From contig NZ_FRFD01000005.1 in the NCBI RefSeq assembly GCF_900143645.1, positions 62,001 through 126,000 of the forward strand: a stretch of DNA of 64,000 nucleotides. The letters run 5' to 3'. Position 1 is the stretch's first letter; each line of letters starts with the position of its first letter. Below, one piece after another: positions 18,302 through 26,889 of the stretch. Origin of the DNA: Anaerocolumna xylanovorans DSM 12503. Lineage in GTDB: Bacteria; Bacillota; Clostridia; Lachnospirales; Lachnospiraceae. The notes under the pieces are model-generated. The model worked only from the letters and a program-made list of their open reading frames with translations. It was not told where the DNA came from and made no database searches. The position numbers and the translations under genes were made by a program.

Positions 18302-19741
18302 TTGAAACAGTCTGATTTATCAAAAATCAGGTTTCTGATACAACATCAAAGATTGAATAGCCGGAGAGAATTAAAGATGCCAGAAGATAAATCTAATAAG
18401 GATTCCAGTGAATTTTTGTTTATACAGGAACAGATATCGTCCAAAAGAAGAAGCAGGAAGGTTCATATGCTGCGCTCACTCCTATGGACGATTATTTTAG
18501 CTTGTGTATTTGCCGTTGTGGCCTGTGCGGTATTCTATCTTGCCAATCCTTTCATTGCCAGGCTTTTAGGGGAAGGAACGGATAAGAAAACAGTTCAATT
18601 TCCAACACTTACACCGGAAGACGGAAATGGTACCGGTGTATCTGTGACGCCTACGCCTACAGTAACTCCTACACCGGAGGGACAAGGGGGAAAGGATTCT
18701 TCCGGAAAAGGTCAAAAACCCGGTACTATATACATTGAAAGCCATGTAGCGGCCGATATAAAGGATTTAAACAATATTTATTATGAGATAAGAGAAATTG
18801 CATCAGGGGTGAACAGTTCCATCGTTGACATTACCAGTACAAGCAGTAAGGCAGACGGACTGAATGAAAATGAAAGTTATGAAGTCACGAAGAATGTAAC
18901 AGGGCTTATTCTGGCGAATAATTCAGTGGATTTGCTTATTCTTGTGACACTGGACAAGATAAAGGATGCCAAGGATATCAGGCTCCAGATAAATGAAAAT
19001 ATATCAGTAAAGGCAAGCATTCAGGACTATGACAAGGATCTGAATCTGGCAGTTCTGGCGGTGAGCTTGGAAGACATACCCGATGCCTATGAGACGGGCT
19101 TAAAGGCAGCTGAACTGGGAGAATCCTATTCGCTTATTGTGGGCTCTCCAATTATAGCACTTGGAAGTCCGAACGGCTATGTCGGTTCTATGGAGCTTGG
19201 GATTGTATCAGGCATAAATTATGGCACCTACATAACGGATAACAAAATTGATTTATTTACTACGGACGTTGCCGCCAATGAAAACAGCGACGGCATTATT
19301 GTAAACTTAAACGGGGATGTCATAGGAATCATTACAAATAAATTAAAGGATAAAGATAACGGAAGTGTAAGTACTGTTATTGGAATTTCCAAAATCAAAA
19401 AAACCATTGAAGCCATGGTGAACCAGACGGATCGCAGCTATTTTGGTGTAAAGTGCATGGATATGACAAAGCAGGATTTAGAGAGCGCTGATCTTGCCAA
19501 TGCTATCTGCGTAACCGAGGTAGAAAGTAACTCACCGGCCCTGGAAGCAGGTCTTCAAATCGGAGATATGATAACGACCGTTGGCAGTACCCCTATCAAC
19601 AATGTAAGTACCTTTAACAGTGCAATTACAGCATTAAAGCCTAAGGATACTGTGGAAGTGACCGTTAAGCGTATGATTAAGGACAAGGAAAAAGAAATAA
19701 AATTGTCCGTTGTATTGGGAGAAGTAAATGGTAAAAAGTAA
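18302..19741 (+). CDS. Membrane-anchored HtrA-like protein with PDZ domain, catalytic triad degenerate
   Basis: About 479 residues. A cytosolic N-terminus of about 58 residues and one membrane helix (about 60-85) are followed by a Thr/Pro-rich linker, a trypsin-like domain and a PDZ domain (YFGVKCMDMTKQDL... to the end). Numbering from an in-frame ATG at 18296, the serine is kept (S331 in NENSDG) and the aspartate is kept (D248 in DKDLNLAVL). The position of the catalytic histidine, aligned through IRLQI with IKVQL of DegP, is D220, and the oxyanion GNSGG has become ENSDG. It is therefore probably a non-proteolytic sensor or scaffold. GGAGG abuts ATG 18296, so TTG 18302 is the more likely start. 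Confidence 0.85.
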   Translation: MKQSDLSKIRFLIQHQRLNSRRELKMPEDKSNKDSSEFLFIQEQISSKRRSRKVHMLRSLLWTIILACVFAVVACAVFYLANPFIARLLGEGTDKKTVQFPTLTPEDGNGTGVSVTPTPTVTPTPEGQGGKDSSGKGQKPGTIYIESHVAADIKDLNNIYYEIREIASGVNSSIVDITSTSSKADGLNENESYEVTKNVTGLILANNSVDLLILVTLDKIKDAKDIRLQINENISVKASIQDYDKDLNLAVLAVSLEDIPDAYETGLKAAELGESYSLIVGSPIIALGSPNGYVGSMELGIVSGINYGTYITDNKIDLFTTDVAANENSDGIIVNLNGDVIGIITNKLKDKDNGSVSTVIGISKIKKTIEAMVNQTDRSYFGVKCMDMTKQDLESADLANAICVTEVESNSPALEAGLQIGDMITTVGSTPINNVSTFNSAITALKPKDTVEVTVKRMIKDKEKEIKLSVVLGEVNGKK

Positions 19742-19799
19742 GGCATGGTTTAAAAGGCAGGATTTAAGTTTGGGGAAACTTAAAATAGATGAAAGAGAA

Positions 19800-19830
19800 G
19801 CCGGGCAGCAGGAAGCTGTCCGGTATTTTT
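19800..19830 (+). terminator. Rho-independent terminator after the HtrA-like gene
   Basis: Stem GCCGGGCAGC / GCTGTCCGGT (one G-T pair), loop AGGAA, followed by ATTTTTA. Lies 58 bases after the stop codon. Confidence 0.88.
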
Positions 19831-19854
19831 ATGATTTGGAGTTGAGGAAAGCGG

Positions 19855-19883
19855 TTGAAATGACATTGCGCATGGGTTATAAT
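19855..19883 (+). promoter_or_regulatory. Sigma-A promoter for yhaM
   Basis: -35 TTGAAA (19855-19860), exact 17-nt spacer, -10 TATAAT (19878-19883). The predicted transcript starts near 19890, about 90 bases before the yhaM ATG. It follows the terminator of the preceding gene by 25 bases. Confidence 0.88.
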
Positions 19884-19977
19884 GAGTCATACAATTACAG
19901 AAGGTGCAAATTTGGAGAGAATACATGCTTATCTGTAAAAAAGATTATGGTTTTACTCATATTAGAAAGAGGTCAGG

Positions 19978-20919
19978 ATGAGATATATAGGAGATTTAAG
20001 AGATGGGGAAATGATATCTGAAACCTATCTTTGCAAAACAAAACAGGCACTTAAGACAAAAGCCGGGAAAAGCTATTATTCCCTGCTGCTGCAGGACAAA
20101 ACGGGGACATTGGACGGTAAGATATGGGAGCTGTCCCAGGGGATAGATCATTTTGAAGGCATGGAATACATCCACGTGGAAGGACAGATGGTGAACTTTC
20201 AGGGAGCGCTCCAGCTTAATATAAAGAGAGTCCGCAGAAGCCATGAGGGTGAGTATGACCCTTCTGATTTTGTGCCTACAACAGGAAAAAATGTTAATGA
20301 AATGTACAGTGAGCTGTTAAAATACATCAGTAAGGTAAAGGAATCCCATTTAAGAAAACTGCTGGAGAGCTTTTTTGTTGAGGATGCAGCCTTTTCTGAA
20401 CGCTTTAAGAAGCATTCTGCTGCCAAAAGCGTTCATCACAGCTTTGCGGGAGGTCTTTTAGAACATACATTAGGAGTGGTAAGGCTGTGTGATTATTATG
20501 CGGATTACTATCCGATTATTAACAGAGATTTACTCATAACTGCTGCTATTTTTCATGATATTGGTAAGATGGAGGAGCTATCCGTATTTCCGGAGAATGA
20601 TTATACCGATGACGGTCAGCTGTTAGGGCATATCTATATTGGAACAGAGATTATAGGAGCTAAGATAAAGACTATGGCAGGCTTTCCGGCAGCGCTGGCT
20701 TCTCAGCTTAAGCACTGCATTCTGGCTCATCATGGAGAATTGGAATACGGTTCACCCAAGAAACCTTCTATCATTGAAGCCATGGCTTTGAACTTTGCCG
20801 ATAATACCGATGCAAAGCTTCAGACCATGACGGAATTTTTAAACAGCGGGGATGAAAAGGCCACCTGGCTTGGCTTAAACAGACTCTTTGAAGCAAACAT
20901 CAGAAGGACAATATTCTAA
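19978..20919 (+). CDS. yhaM: 3'-5' exoribonuclease, YhaM family
   Basis: 313 residues. An N-terminal OB fold (LLLQDKTGTLDGKIW, VEGQMVNFQGALQLNI) is joined to an HD domain with HHSFAGGLLEHTLG, FHDIGK (H193, D194), and a distal histidine motif CILAHHGELEYG. This is the domain order of YhaM/CBF1, a metal-dependent 3'-5' exonuclease in RNA turnover of Gram-positive bacteria. Own promoter at 19855; AGAGGT ribosome-binding site. Confidence 0.93.
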   Translation: MRYIGDLRDGEMISETYLCKTKQALKTKAGKSYYSLLLQDKTGTLDGKIWELSQGIDHFEGMEYIHVEGQMVNFQGALQLNIKRVRRSHEGEYDPSDFVPTTGKNVNEMYSELLKYISKVKESHLRKLLESFFVEDAAFSERFKKHSAAKSVHHSFAGGLLEHTLGVVRLCDYYADYYPIINRDLLITAAIFHDIGKMEELSVFPENDYTDDGQLLGHIYIGTEIIGAKIKTMAGFPAALASQLKHCILAHHGELEYGSPKKPSIIEAMALNFADNTDAKLQTMTEFLNSGDEKATWLGLNRLFEANIRRTIF

Positions 20920-20979
20920 ATAAACTGGTTTCGGATTATTTTACGCGATAAATGAATTTGGTTTTGAAAGGGATAAACA

Positions 20980-22353
20980 TTGAAGGAAGATACTGTCTTA
21001 AAGAAAAATGAAGAATGTATCATTCACATAGAAGATATGGGAAATGACGGAGAAGGTATCGGCAAATACCAGGGCTATACCCTGTTTGTAAAGAATGCCC
21101 TGGTGGGAGATACGGTGCGGGTCCGTGCCATGAAATGCAAGAAAAACTACGGATATGCAAGGCTGATGGAGATAATTACCCCCTCTCCTTACCGAGTGGA
21201 ACCAAGATGCAGGATTGCCCTTCAGTGCGGGGGATGTACCTTGCAGCATCTTGATTATGAGGAGCAGCTTCGGAGGAAACAAAAGAAAGTAGCAGACTGT
21301 ATCGAAAGACTGGGAGGTATCACCGGAGGGTACGAGCTCTGTTCCATTATAGGAATGCAGAATCCGTATTATTACCGGAATAAGGCCCAGTTTCCCGTTG
21401 GGAGTAAAAATGGAAAACTTTCTATCGGCTTTTATGCAGGAGGATCTCATTCTATTATTGATACTGACAATTGCTGTATTCAGGCAAAGGAAAATGAGGA
21501 TATTGTCAGAGCTGTCCGCTCCTTTTTAGAGGAAGAGAATATAAGCATATATAACGAGGAAACACATGAGGGACTTGTAAGACACATATTGATCCGCGTT
21601 GGATTTGTAACCGGTGAGATTATGGTATGTCTGGTCATTAACGGAAACGACCTGTCTGATAAAGAGAAGCTGGTTGAGAAGCTTAAGAGTATTAAAGGGA
21701 TGAAAAGCATTTCCTTAAATATCAACAAGGAAAAGACTAACGTTATCCTGGGAAATAAGATAAGGCCTTTATGGGGAGAACCCTGCATCACAGACTATAT
21801 CGGAGCAGTGAAGTTTCGTATCTCACCCCTTTCCTTTTACCAGGTAAATCCGGCACAGACGAGAGTGCTTTATGAAAAAGCCCTGGAATTTGCATGTCTG
21901 CAGGGAGATGAAACCGTCTGGGATCTGTACTGCGGAATCGGTACCATTTCCTTATTTCTTGCTGCAAAGGCTAAGAAGGTGTACGGTGTGGAAATTATAC
22001 CTCAGGCAATTGAGGATGCCAGGGAAAATGCAAGAATTAACGGAATTGAAAATGCAGAATTCTTTGTGGGCGCAGCAGAAGAAGTTCTCCCGGAGAAATA
22101 CAGGCAGGAGAAGATAGATGCAGACGTTATTGTTGTGGACCCGCCCAGAAAGGGCTGTGCGGAAAGCCTTTTAGACACCATTGTCTTAATGGCACCAAAG
22201 CGTGTGGTCTATGTATCCTGCGACCCTGCAACTTTAGGAAGGGATTTAAAGTACCTTACAAGCAGGGGGTATGAGCTTAAGAAGGTCCAGGCAGTTGACC
22301 AATTTCCGCATACCGGGCATGTGGAGACTGTCGTGTTGTTAAAACAAATGTAA
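20980..22353 (+). CDS. 23S rRNA/tRNA (uracil-C5)-methyltransferase, RlmD/TrmA family
   Basis: 457 residues. TRAM domain at the N-terminus (about 8-65), a 4Fe-4S cysteine cluster beginning CRIALQCGGC, a Rossmann methyltransferase domain with LYCGIGTISLF, and the catalytic cysteine C414 in YVSCDPATLGRD. Firmicutes usually carry one or more such enzymes methylating U1939/U747 of 23S rRNA (RlmCD); which site this one modifies cannot be told here. TTG start at 20980 with GAAAGGG upstream; 60 bases after yhaM. Confidence 0.92.
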   Translation: MKEDTVLKKNEECIIHIEDMGNDGEGIGKYQGYTLFVKNALVGDTVRVRAMKCKKNYGYARLMEIITPSPYRVEPRCRIALQCGGCTLQHLDYEEQLRRKQKKVADCIERLGGITGGYELCSIIGMQNPYYYRNKAQFPVGSKNGKLSIGFYAGGSHSIIDTDNCCIQAKENEDIVRAVRSFLEEENISIYNEETHEGLVRHILIRVGFVTGEIMVCLVINGNDLSDKEKLVEKLKSIKGMKSISLNINKEKTNVILGNKIRPLWGEPCITDYIGAVKFRISPLSFYQVNPAQTRVLYEKALEFACLQGDETVWDLYCGIGTISLFLAAKAKKVYGVEIIPQAIEDARENARINGIENAEFFVGAAEEVLPEKYRQEKIDADVIVVDPPRKGCAESLLDTIVLMAPKRVVYVSCDPATLGRDLKYLTSRGYELKKVQAVDQFPHTGHVETVVLLKQM

Positions 22354-22388
22354 CGAATTTGATTAATATTTGAAGGGAGGAATACAAG

Positions 22389-22550
22389 ATGTCGGTGAAC
22401 GATATGGAAAAAATGAAAAAATTTTTAGAAGAGAAGAAATCTAAAGGTGGTTTCTTACAAGCCGAAAAAAAGATTGGCTCCGGTAAAGTTGAAAAGATGA
22501 ATAAGAATATAGGAATTGAATTTACAAGAACTAATAAAATATCACAATAG
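22389..22550 (+). CDS. 53-residue basic small protein
   Basis: 53 codons with an excellent GGGAGG site, starting 35 bases after the methyltransferase stop. The product is highly charged (MSVNDMEKMKKFLEEKKSKG...), likely helical at the N-terminus, with no membrane segment. No recognised family; its position suggests co-transcription with the RNA methyltransferase. The strong ribosome-binding site and lysine/glutamate-rich composition support a real gene. Confidence 0.65.
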   Translation: MSVNDMEKMKKFLEEKKSKGGFLQAEKKIGSGKVEKMNKNIGIEFTRTNKISQ

Positions 22551-22769
22551 ATGTAAGGCATATTATTGTCAGGTGTCCTTTTGATGAGGTATACTACAAA
22601 TGTAAAACCTACCCTGCCGCCAAGGCTCCACCAGGTTCAATCGGCATCTTTTTTATCTCCTCAAGGCATTGCGAAAGTGTTTGTCACAGAGGAAATAATG
22701 CAATAACCAAGATGATATAAATAATAACTGGTATAAACGTTGCATTTTAGTTAAAAGGAAAATATTTTG

Positions 22770-22806
22770 AGGCGAGATAAGAACATTTGTTCTTATCTCG
22801 CCTTTA
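22770..22806 (+). terminator. Strong rho-independent terminator
   Basis: Perfect stem AGGCGAGATAAGAACA / TGTTCTTATCTCGCCT with a TT loop and short T-tail. The stretch 22551-22769 before it has no ORF I can support. Confidence 0.8.
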
Positions 22807-22834
22807 TGCTATAATTATTGAAGAAAAAGATTAA

Positions 22835-22912
22835 ATTTCTTTGACGGATATGCTAAAAGCAAAAGTTGTTTTAAAAGCGACAGCCGGACGTTACGGTGGA
22901 ACGTATGCTTAT
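22835..22912 (+). pseudogene. Remnant of a KilA-N domain gene with an internal deletion
   Basis: The frame after a stop at 22832 reads ISLTDMLKAK followed directly by VVLKATAGRYGGTYAY. The first block matches the usual start of bacterial KilA-N domains and the second matches their C-terminal core (ATAGRYGGTYAHKD). About 70 residues that normally separate them are missing. The open frame runs on without further similarity to a stop at 23009, overlapping the 3' end of the convergent GH38 gene. No start site or ribosome-binding site is convincing. KilA-N genes are typical of phages and mobile elements, so this is a scar at the left border of the mannan locus. Confidence 0.65.
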
Positions 22913-22975
22913 AGGGTTGTTGAAGGAAATAAGACCAATCACTTTTACAACCCTTTAACTGGATTTGGGATATCA

Positions 22976-25900
22976 TTACCTAAAACATGCCTCTATATTT
23001 TCACTAATTAACTGAATTTCAGAGATTCCCCCCTGAATATCCCAGTGAAGAAAATTGATTTCCAAGCTGCCTATACTATGTTTGCCAATAGATAACTTAG
23101 TAGCCGATCCATCGGTTCTTAGTGAACGAAAACTAAAGCAGGTTCCGTCATTCAAGGTGAGAGTCCCGCTGCAGGTAAACGGTTCACCATATCTTCCCCA
23201 AAGATAGATTGTATCAATTGTATGTGCTTCTTCCCATTCCATCCTTATCCATGGCAGAGTATCTGCTTCTTTAGGAAGCCAATTATCCTGATCGATCATA
23301 CCACATACGCCATTGGAGATATTCGTAACAAGGGAATCAAGCCCACGCTCTGATGAGGCGGTGATATGTGCAATAGGGGCGATGTCTCCTATATAGTTAT
23401 AATCGGTTGTACAAACCGTAATCTTTTGGCTTTTTTCGGATTCAAGACCGGCTTCGTTAAACGCAGTAATCTCATAGGAGTATTCGGTATTCCGATATAA
23501 TCCAACATCCATCCAGCTCGTCATAGAGGAAGAGATATTTTTGAATAGCACTCCATTCCTATAAATTCTATAGCCCTTTAGCATACCATTATAATCTATG
23601 GAAGACTCCCAGGATAGAGATATCCGGTAGTTTCCAAAAGCTTCTCCCATAGGATGTCCGGGTATTGTGGGGGGAATGCTTGTGATATCTTTGGGGCAAG
23701 CTTTGGTACTGAAAGAAAATTCACTTTTTTCTTTTAAACCGATTGCTTGTACCTTGTAGTAATAGTCATTCATTAGATTATATACAACCTGCTTATCATA
23801 GTAATAGGGAGTATCTATTGTGGCAAGATAATTACCTATACCCGGAATAAAATCCTCATTTGTTCCTCTGTAAAGTGCATAGCACAGATAGGAATATTCA
23901 TCCGGCATTGTCCATTTCACAATTGTACCGCCTTCTGTGATACAGGCATCTATAATGCTTGGTGCCGGACAAGACTCTATCTGCAGCAGTCGGAATGTTT
24001 TCCAGCCATAAGCGGGAATGGAGAAGCAGAACCTGCCTTCGCAAGAAGGAATAGGAGCAGTATCATTTTCTATAACATCCGTTTCAATAATGTATGCGTT
24101 TAATAACAGGCCGGATATATCAACGCATACATTGCATTCAAGGCCCCTCGTTTCATGAAAGCGTATGATTAACCCATTGCCATTGCTTTCTGCCATTTTC
24201 ACAGAGGTGGCTATAACATTATCCCTGTTTATTTTGAGAAAGCTATATGCATTATATGGCAGGGAGCCGGTTTGTGCATGGCAGATAATGTGTGATTTTA
24301 AAGGATTCGTAATATCAAATCCGAATCTATCGGCCTGTGCCTGTTTCCAGTCACAGGCTTTTTGCGTAGTAATACTATATCTGTAGGTAACCGGACCGGG
24401 CTGAGTATAGGTGAAGTTGGTTTTCCAAAAGTTATTGAATACCCAATTATATATCCATGGATATTTTATTTGATAGTTTTTGTCCCAATGACAGGTGCGG
24501 CGGCCTCCATATTGAACTAGAGGTGCATTGACAGAAGTAAATAATATGCTGTCTTTATCACCTTGAACATTAATCCAGTGATTTACTACATAAAAATCAG
24601 TATTTGACCAATAGAGCTGATGTGTTGGGAGATAAATATCTGGATTTACATAAGGCTCTACTTCACCGGCCGGTGTATCGTGTGTAATCCGAAAATTATC
24701 CATGTTGAAGGGAAATGTAAAGAAACCTTCTTCTGCACATTCTGTATAATCCGGCGGCGCGTCTGCTTTGAATACTTCATTGATAATGTCTATACGAGGT
24801 AAATCTGCATAAAGAATAACTTTTCTGACAACTTTTTCAACCCCGCGGGTACGGCCCTCAGAAACAAGCATGCCCATTACAGCGCCTGTTTCTGAGGAGA
24901 TAGCTGCATTGGAGATTTCATCTTCTGTATATAGAACATTATCGTATAATTCGTTTTTAGAGGTATAATAGACAAATTGATTCATCTTATGGGGAGCAGC
25001 AGGATCTACCAGTTCTTTTTCATTATTTTGCTTATCAATACAGCTGCAAATGCAGCCGCTGGTATCTATGGTGACTTTAAAATAATCATTCTCTATTACA
25101 TTTCCAGTCACAGCAACTGCTTTTTTGCTTTTGACTGGTGTGCTGCCTGGAATTATTCGAAAAGCCTTGTATCCATATTGAGGAACCAGAGAGGCTATAA
25201 AGCAGAGGCTCCCATCGGATGTTTTTTGCCAAGGAAGACTTATGCCTGTGCATGTATCTACAATTTCAAATGGGTGCGGAAAAGTTTCTGTTTCTATGGT
25301 GACTATATCTGTCCGTTCCCATGCACTATTGTTATATACGAAGATGGTTGGTCCTTCCGTTGGAACCAGTGACTCTAACGCTGTGAAGGAAGTGTCAAGC
25401 AGATGTCTTGCAATCCTTTGCGGCTCAAGTACTTTGTTCCGGGACCATTTTAACTGCTCATCGTTAACGTAATATTTCCAACTCGCCCAGTTATGTTCAT
25501 CTGTTAACATCATGTCATCATATGCCCGGAAAAGATTGGTATACGGGTAAGGATGCCCGGGAACAAGCGCGGATGCAAGCGCTGAAAAATATTCTGCAAC
25601 CGGTACATTTTCGTGATTTTCCTTGCTTATTGATGTTTCATAGGATACCTGGGCGGCTCCAAAGCTCCAAAAGCTTTCCAGTGTTCCCTGGACGCTGGGA
25701 ATTATGTCTTTGTAATGTGTTTCAATATCCTCAAAGAAATCCTCAACAAGTGAATTAATGAAATGAGGAAAGACATAAGGCCTGTCTTCATCATCGGTAC
25801 GTGAATTAAGAGCTTGTATATTATGCATGACATTTGGCTCAATTCCGGAATTATCACGGACCTTGGTAAGATGTATTAAATAGGAATCATAAGGGTAATC

Positions 25901-26887
25901 TTCAGTCTGCCTGTCTAAGAACAGATCGGTGATCCGTTTAATTGTGATATCAAGCGCAGATTCCCGAAAACCAAAATCATCAAAATGATATACAGGCCCA
26001 TCAAATGTCAGTAATTTACTCTCCGGTGTCCGGCCTCTAAGATAAAAAAGGCGGGGATACTTCGGACTGTGTCCGTCCTCATAATTCCAATTGCTATCCT
26101 GTAAACGAAAGGAAAGGTATTTTTGACCTGCACTGGTCAATGCATCAACATGGGACCAGGAAAACCCTGCATCATCGGTATGAACCGCGAACTTTGCAGG
26201 AGGTGTTCCAAGGATATCATTGAGAAATCTGGCAGAATAATAATTCTGTCTGACGATTTGTTCCGTACCCATACCCTCGGTTGCAAAATGCAAATAGTTA
26301 TAAGGATAGTTCATACGTTTTGATATAAGATTTCCCTTTAATTTTTCAATCCAATCGGCATTGCGGGCCGCCAGGGCAGAACCGTACAGCAAGTAGGAGG
26401 CTTCCACCGGATATTTCAATTGATTGTCTTTCTCCCACTCTTTGGTGGTATCAATTTTTTCCAATACCTCATCAAGATATTCAGGAAACAATTTGTAAAT
26501 TAAATCCTCCTGATAGTCAGTGTAGCCGATATCAAGGTGCATATCGTGAGCTACATAGATTTTCCAGTGGCGGATTTTTCTCTGGGGAAGAGAAATAGAG
26601 GCTAATTCTCTTTCTATATTCCCATTCCATGCAAACAGTGAAAATGTAACAATATCATTATCTTTTATTAATTCGGGAACGAGAAGTCTGATAGCAGACT
26701 TACCCCACGCAGCAGGTCCAATCGTTTGGCTGTATACAGGCTGTCCCGGTACCAATATACGTGCAGTAATAACACAATCCTCCAGAGAAGTGTCTATGTG
26801 AAGGAGTGTTTCACTTTTTAAAACACCGTTATCATTTAAAATCCATGGTGTTTGATGAATCTTTATGATTTCGAGTTCTTTCTTCAT
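22976..26887 (-). CDS. GH38 alpha-mannosidase with C-terminal FN3 and discoidin-like domains
   Basis: 1303 residues. The GH38 metal-site motif HDMHLDIGYTD (H117, D119) is followed by VHTDDAGFSWSHVD (D238, D239) and the long GH38 beta-sandwich. From about residue 985 there are two fibronectin type III-like domains, then a C-terminal F5/8 type C (discoidin)-like beta domain with WIRMEW and IDTIYLWGRY. No signal peptide is visible, so it should trim mannose from oligosaccharides inside the cell. An in-frame ATG upstream at 26962 lies within the preceding gene; AAGGGG before ATG 26887, two bases after the GH125 stop, decides the start. Co-transcribed with GH125. Confidence 0.92.
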   Translation of the reverse strand: MKKELEIIKIHQTPWILNDNGVLKSETLLHIDTSLEDCVITARILVPGQPVYSQTIGPAAWGKSAIRLLVPELIKDNDIVTFSLFAWNGNIERELASISLPQRKIRHWKIYVAHDMHLDIGYTDYQEDLIYKLFPEYLDEVLEKIDTTKEWEKDNQLKYPVEASYLLYGSALAARNADWIEKLKGNLISKRMNYPYNYLHFATEGMGTEQIVRQNYYSARFLNDILGTPPAKFAVHTDDAGFSWSHVDALTSAGQKYLSFRLQDSNWNYEDGHSPKYPRLFYLRGRTPESKLLTFDGPVYHFDDFGFRESALDITIKRITDLFLDRQTEDYPYDSYLIHLTKVRDNSGIEPNVMHNIQALNSRTDDEDRPYVFPHFINSLVEDFFEDIETHYKDIIPSVQGTLESFWSFGAAQVSYETSISKENHENVPVAEYFSALASALVPGHPYPYTNLFRAYDDMMLTDEHNWASWKYYVNDEQLKWSRNKVLEPQRIARHLLDTSFTALESLVPTEGPTIFVYNNSAWERTDIVTIETETFPHPFEIVDTCTGISLPWQKTSDGSLCFIASLVPQYGYKAFRIIPGSTPVKSKKAVAVTGNVIENDYFKVTIDTSGCICSCIDKQNNEKELVDPAAPHKMNQFVYYTSKNELYDNVLYTEDEISNAAISSETGAVMGMLVSEGRTRGVEKVVRKVILYADLPRIDIINEVFKADAPPDYTECAEEGFFTFPFNMDNFRITHDTPAGEVEPYVNPDIYLPTHQLYWSNTDFYVVNHWINVQGDKDSILFTSVNAPLVQYGGRRTCHWDKNYQIKYPWIYNWVFNNFWKTNFTYTQPGPVTYRYSITTQKACDWKQAQADRFGFDITNPLKSHIICHAQTGSLPYNAYSFLKINRDNVIATSVKMAESNGNGLIIRFHETRGLECNVCVDISGLLLNAYIIETDVIENDTAPIPSCEGRFCFSIPAYGWKTFRLLQIESCPAPSIIDACITEGGTIVKWTMPDEYSYLCYALYRGTNEDFIPGIGNYLATIDTPYYYDKQVVYNLMNDYYYKVQAIGLKEKSEFSFSTKACPKDITSIPPTIPGHPMGEAFGNYRISLSWESSIDYNGMLKGYRIYRNGVLFKNISSSMTSWMDVGLYRNTEYSYEITAFNEAGLESEKSQKITVCTTDYNYIGDIAPIAHITASSERGLDSLVTNISNGVCGMIDQDNWLPKEADTLPWIRMEWEEAHTIDTIYLWGRYGEPFTCSGTLTLNDGTCFSFRSLRTDGSATKLSIGKHSIGSLEINFLHWDIQGGISEIQLISENIEACFR

Positions 26888-26889
26888 TA

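Noticed and set aside
19728..20021. 97-codon ORF between the HtrA-like gene and yhaM
   Set aside because: It contains a clear rho-independent terminator (19800-19830) and a consensus promoter (19855-19883), and overlaps both neighbours; the frame is accidental.
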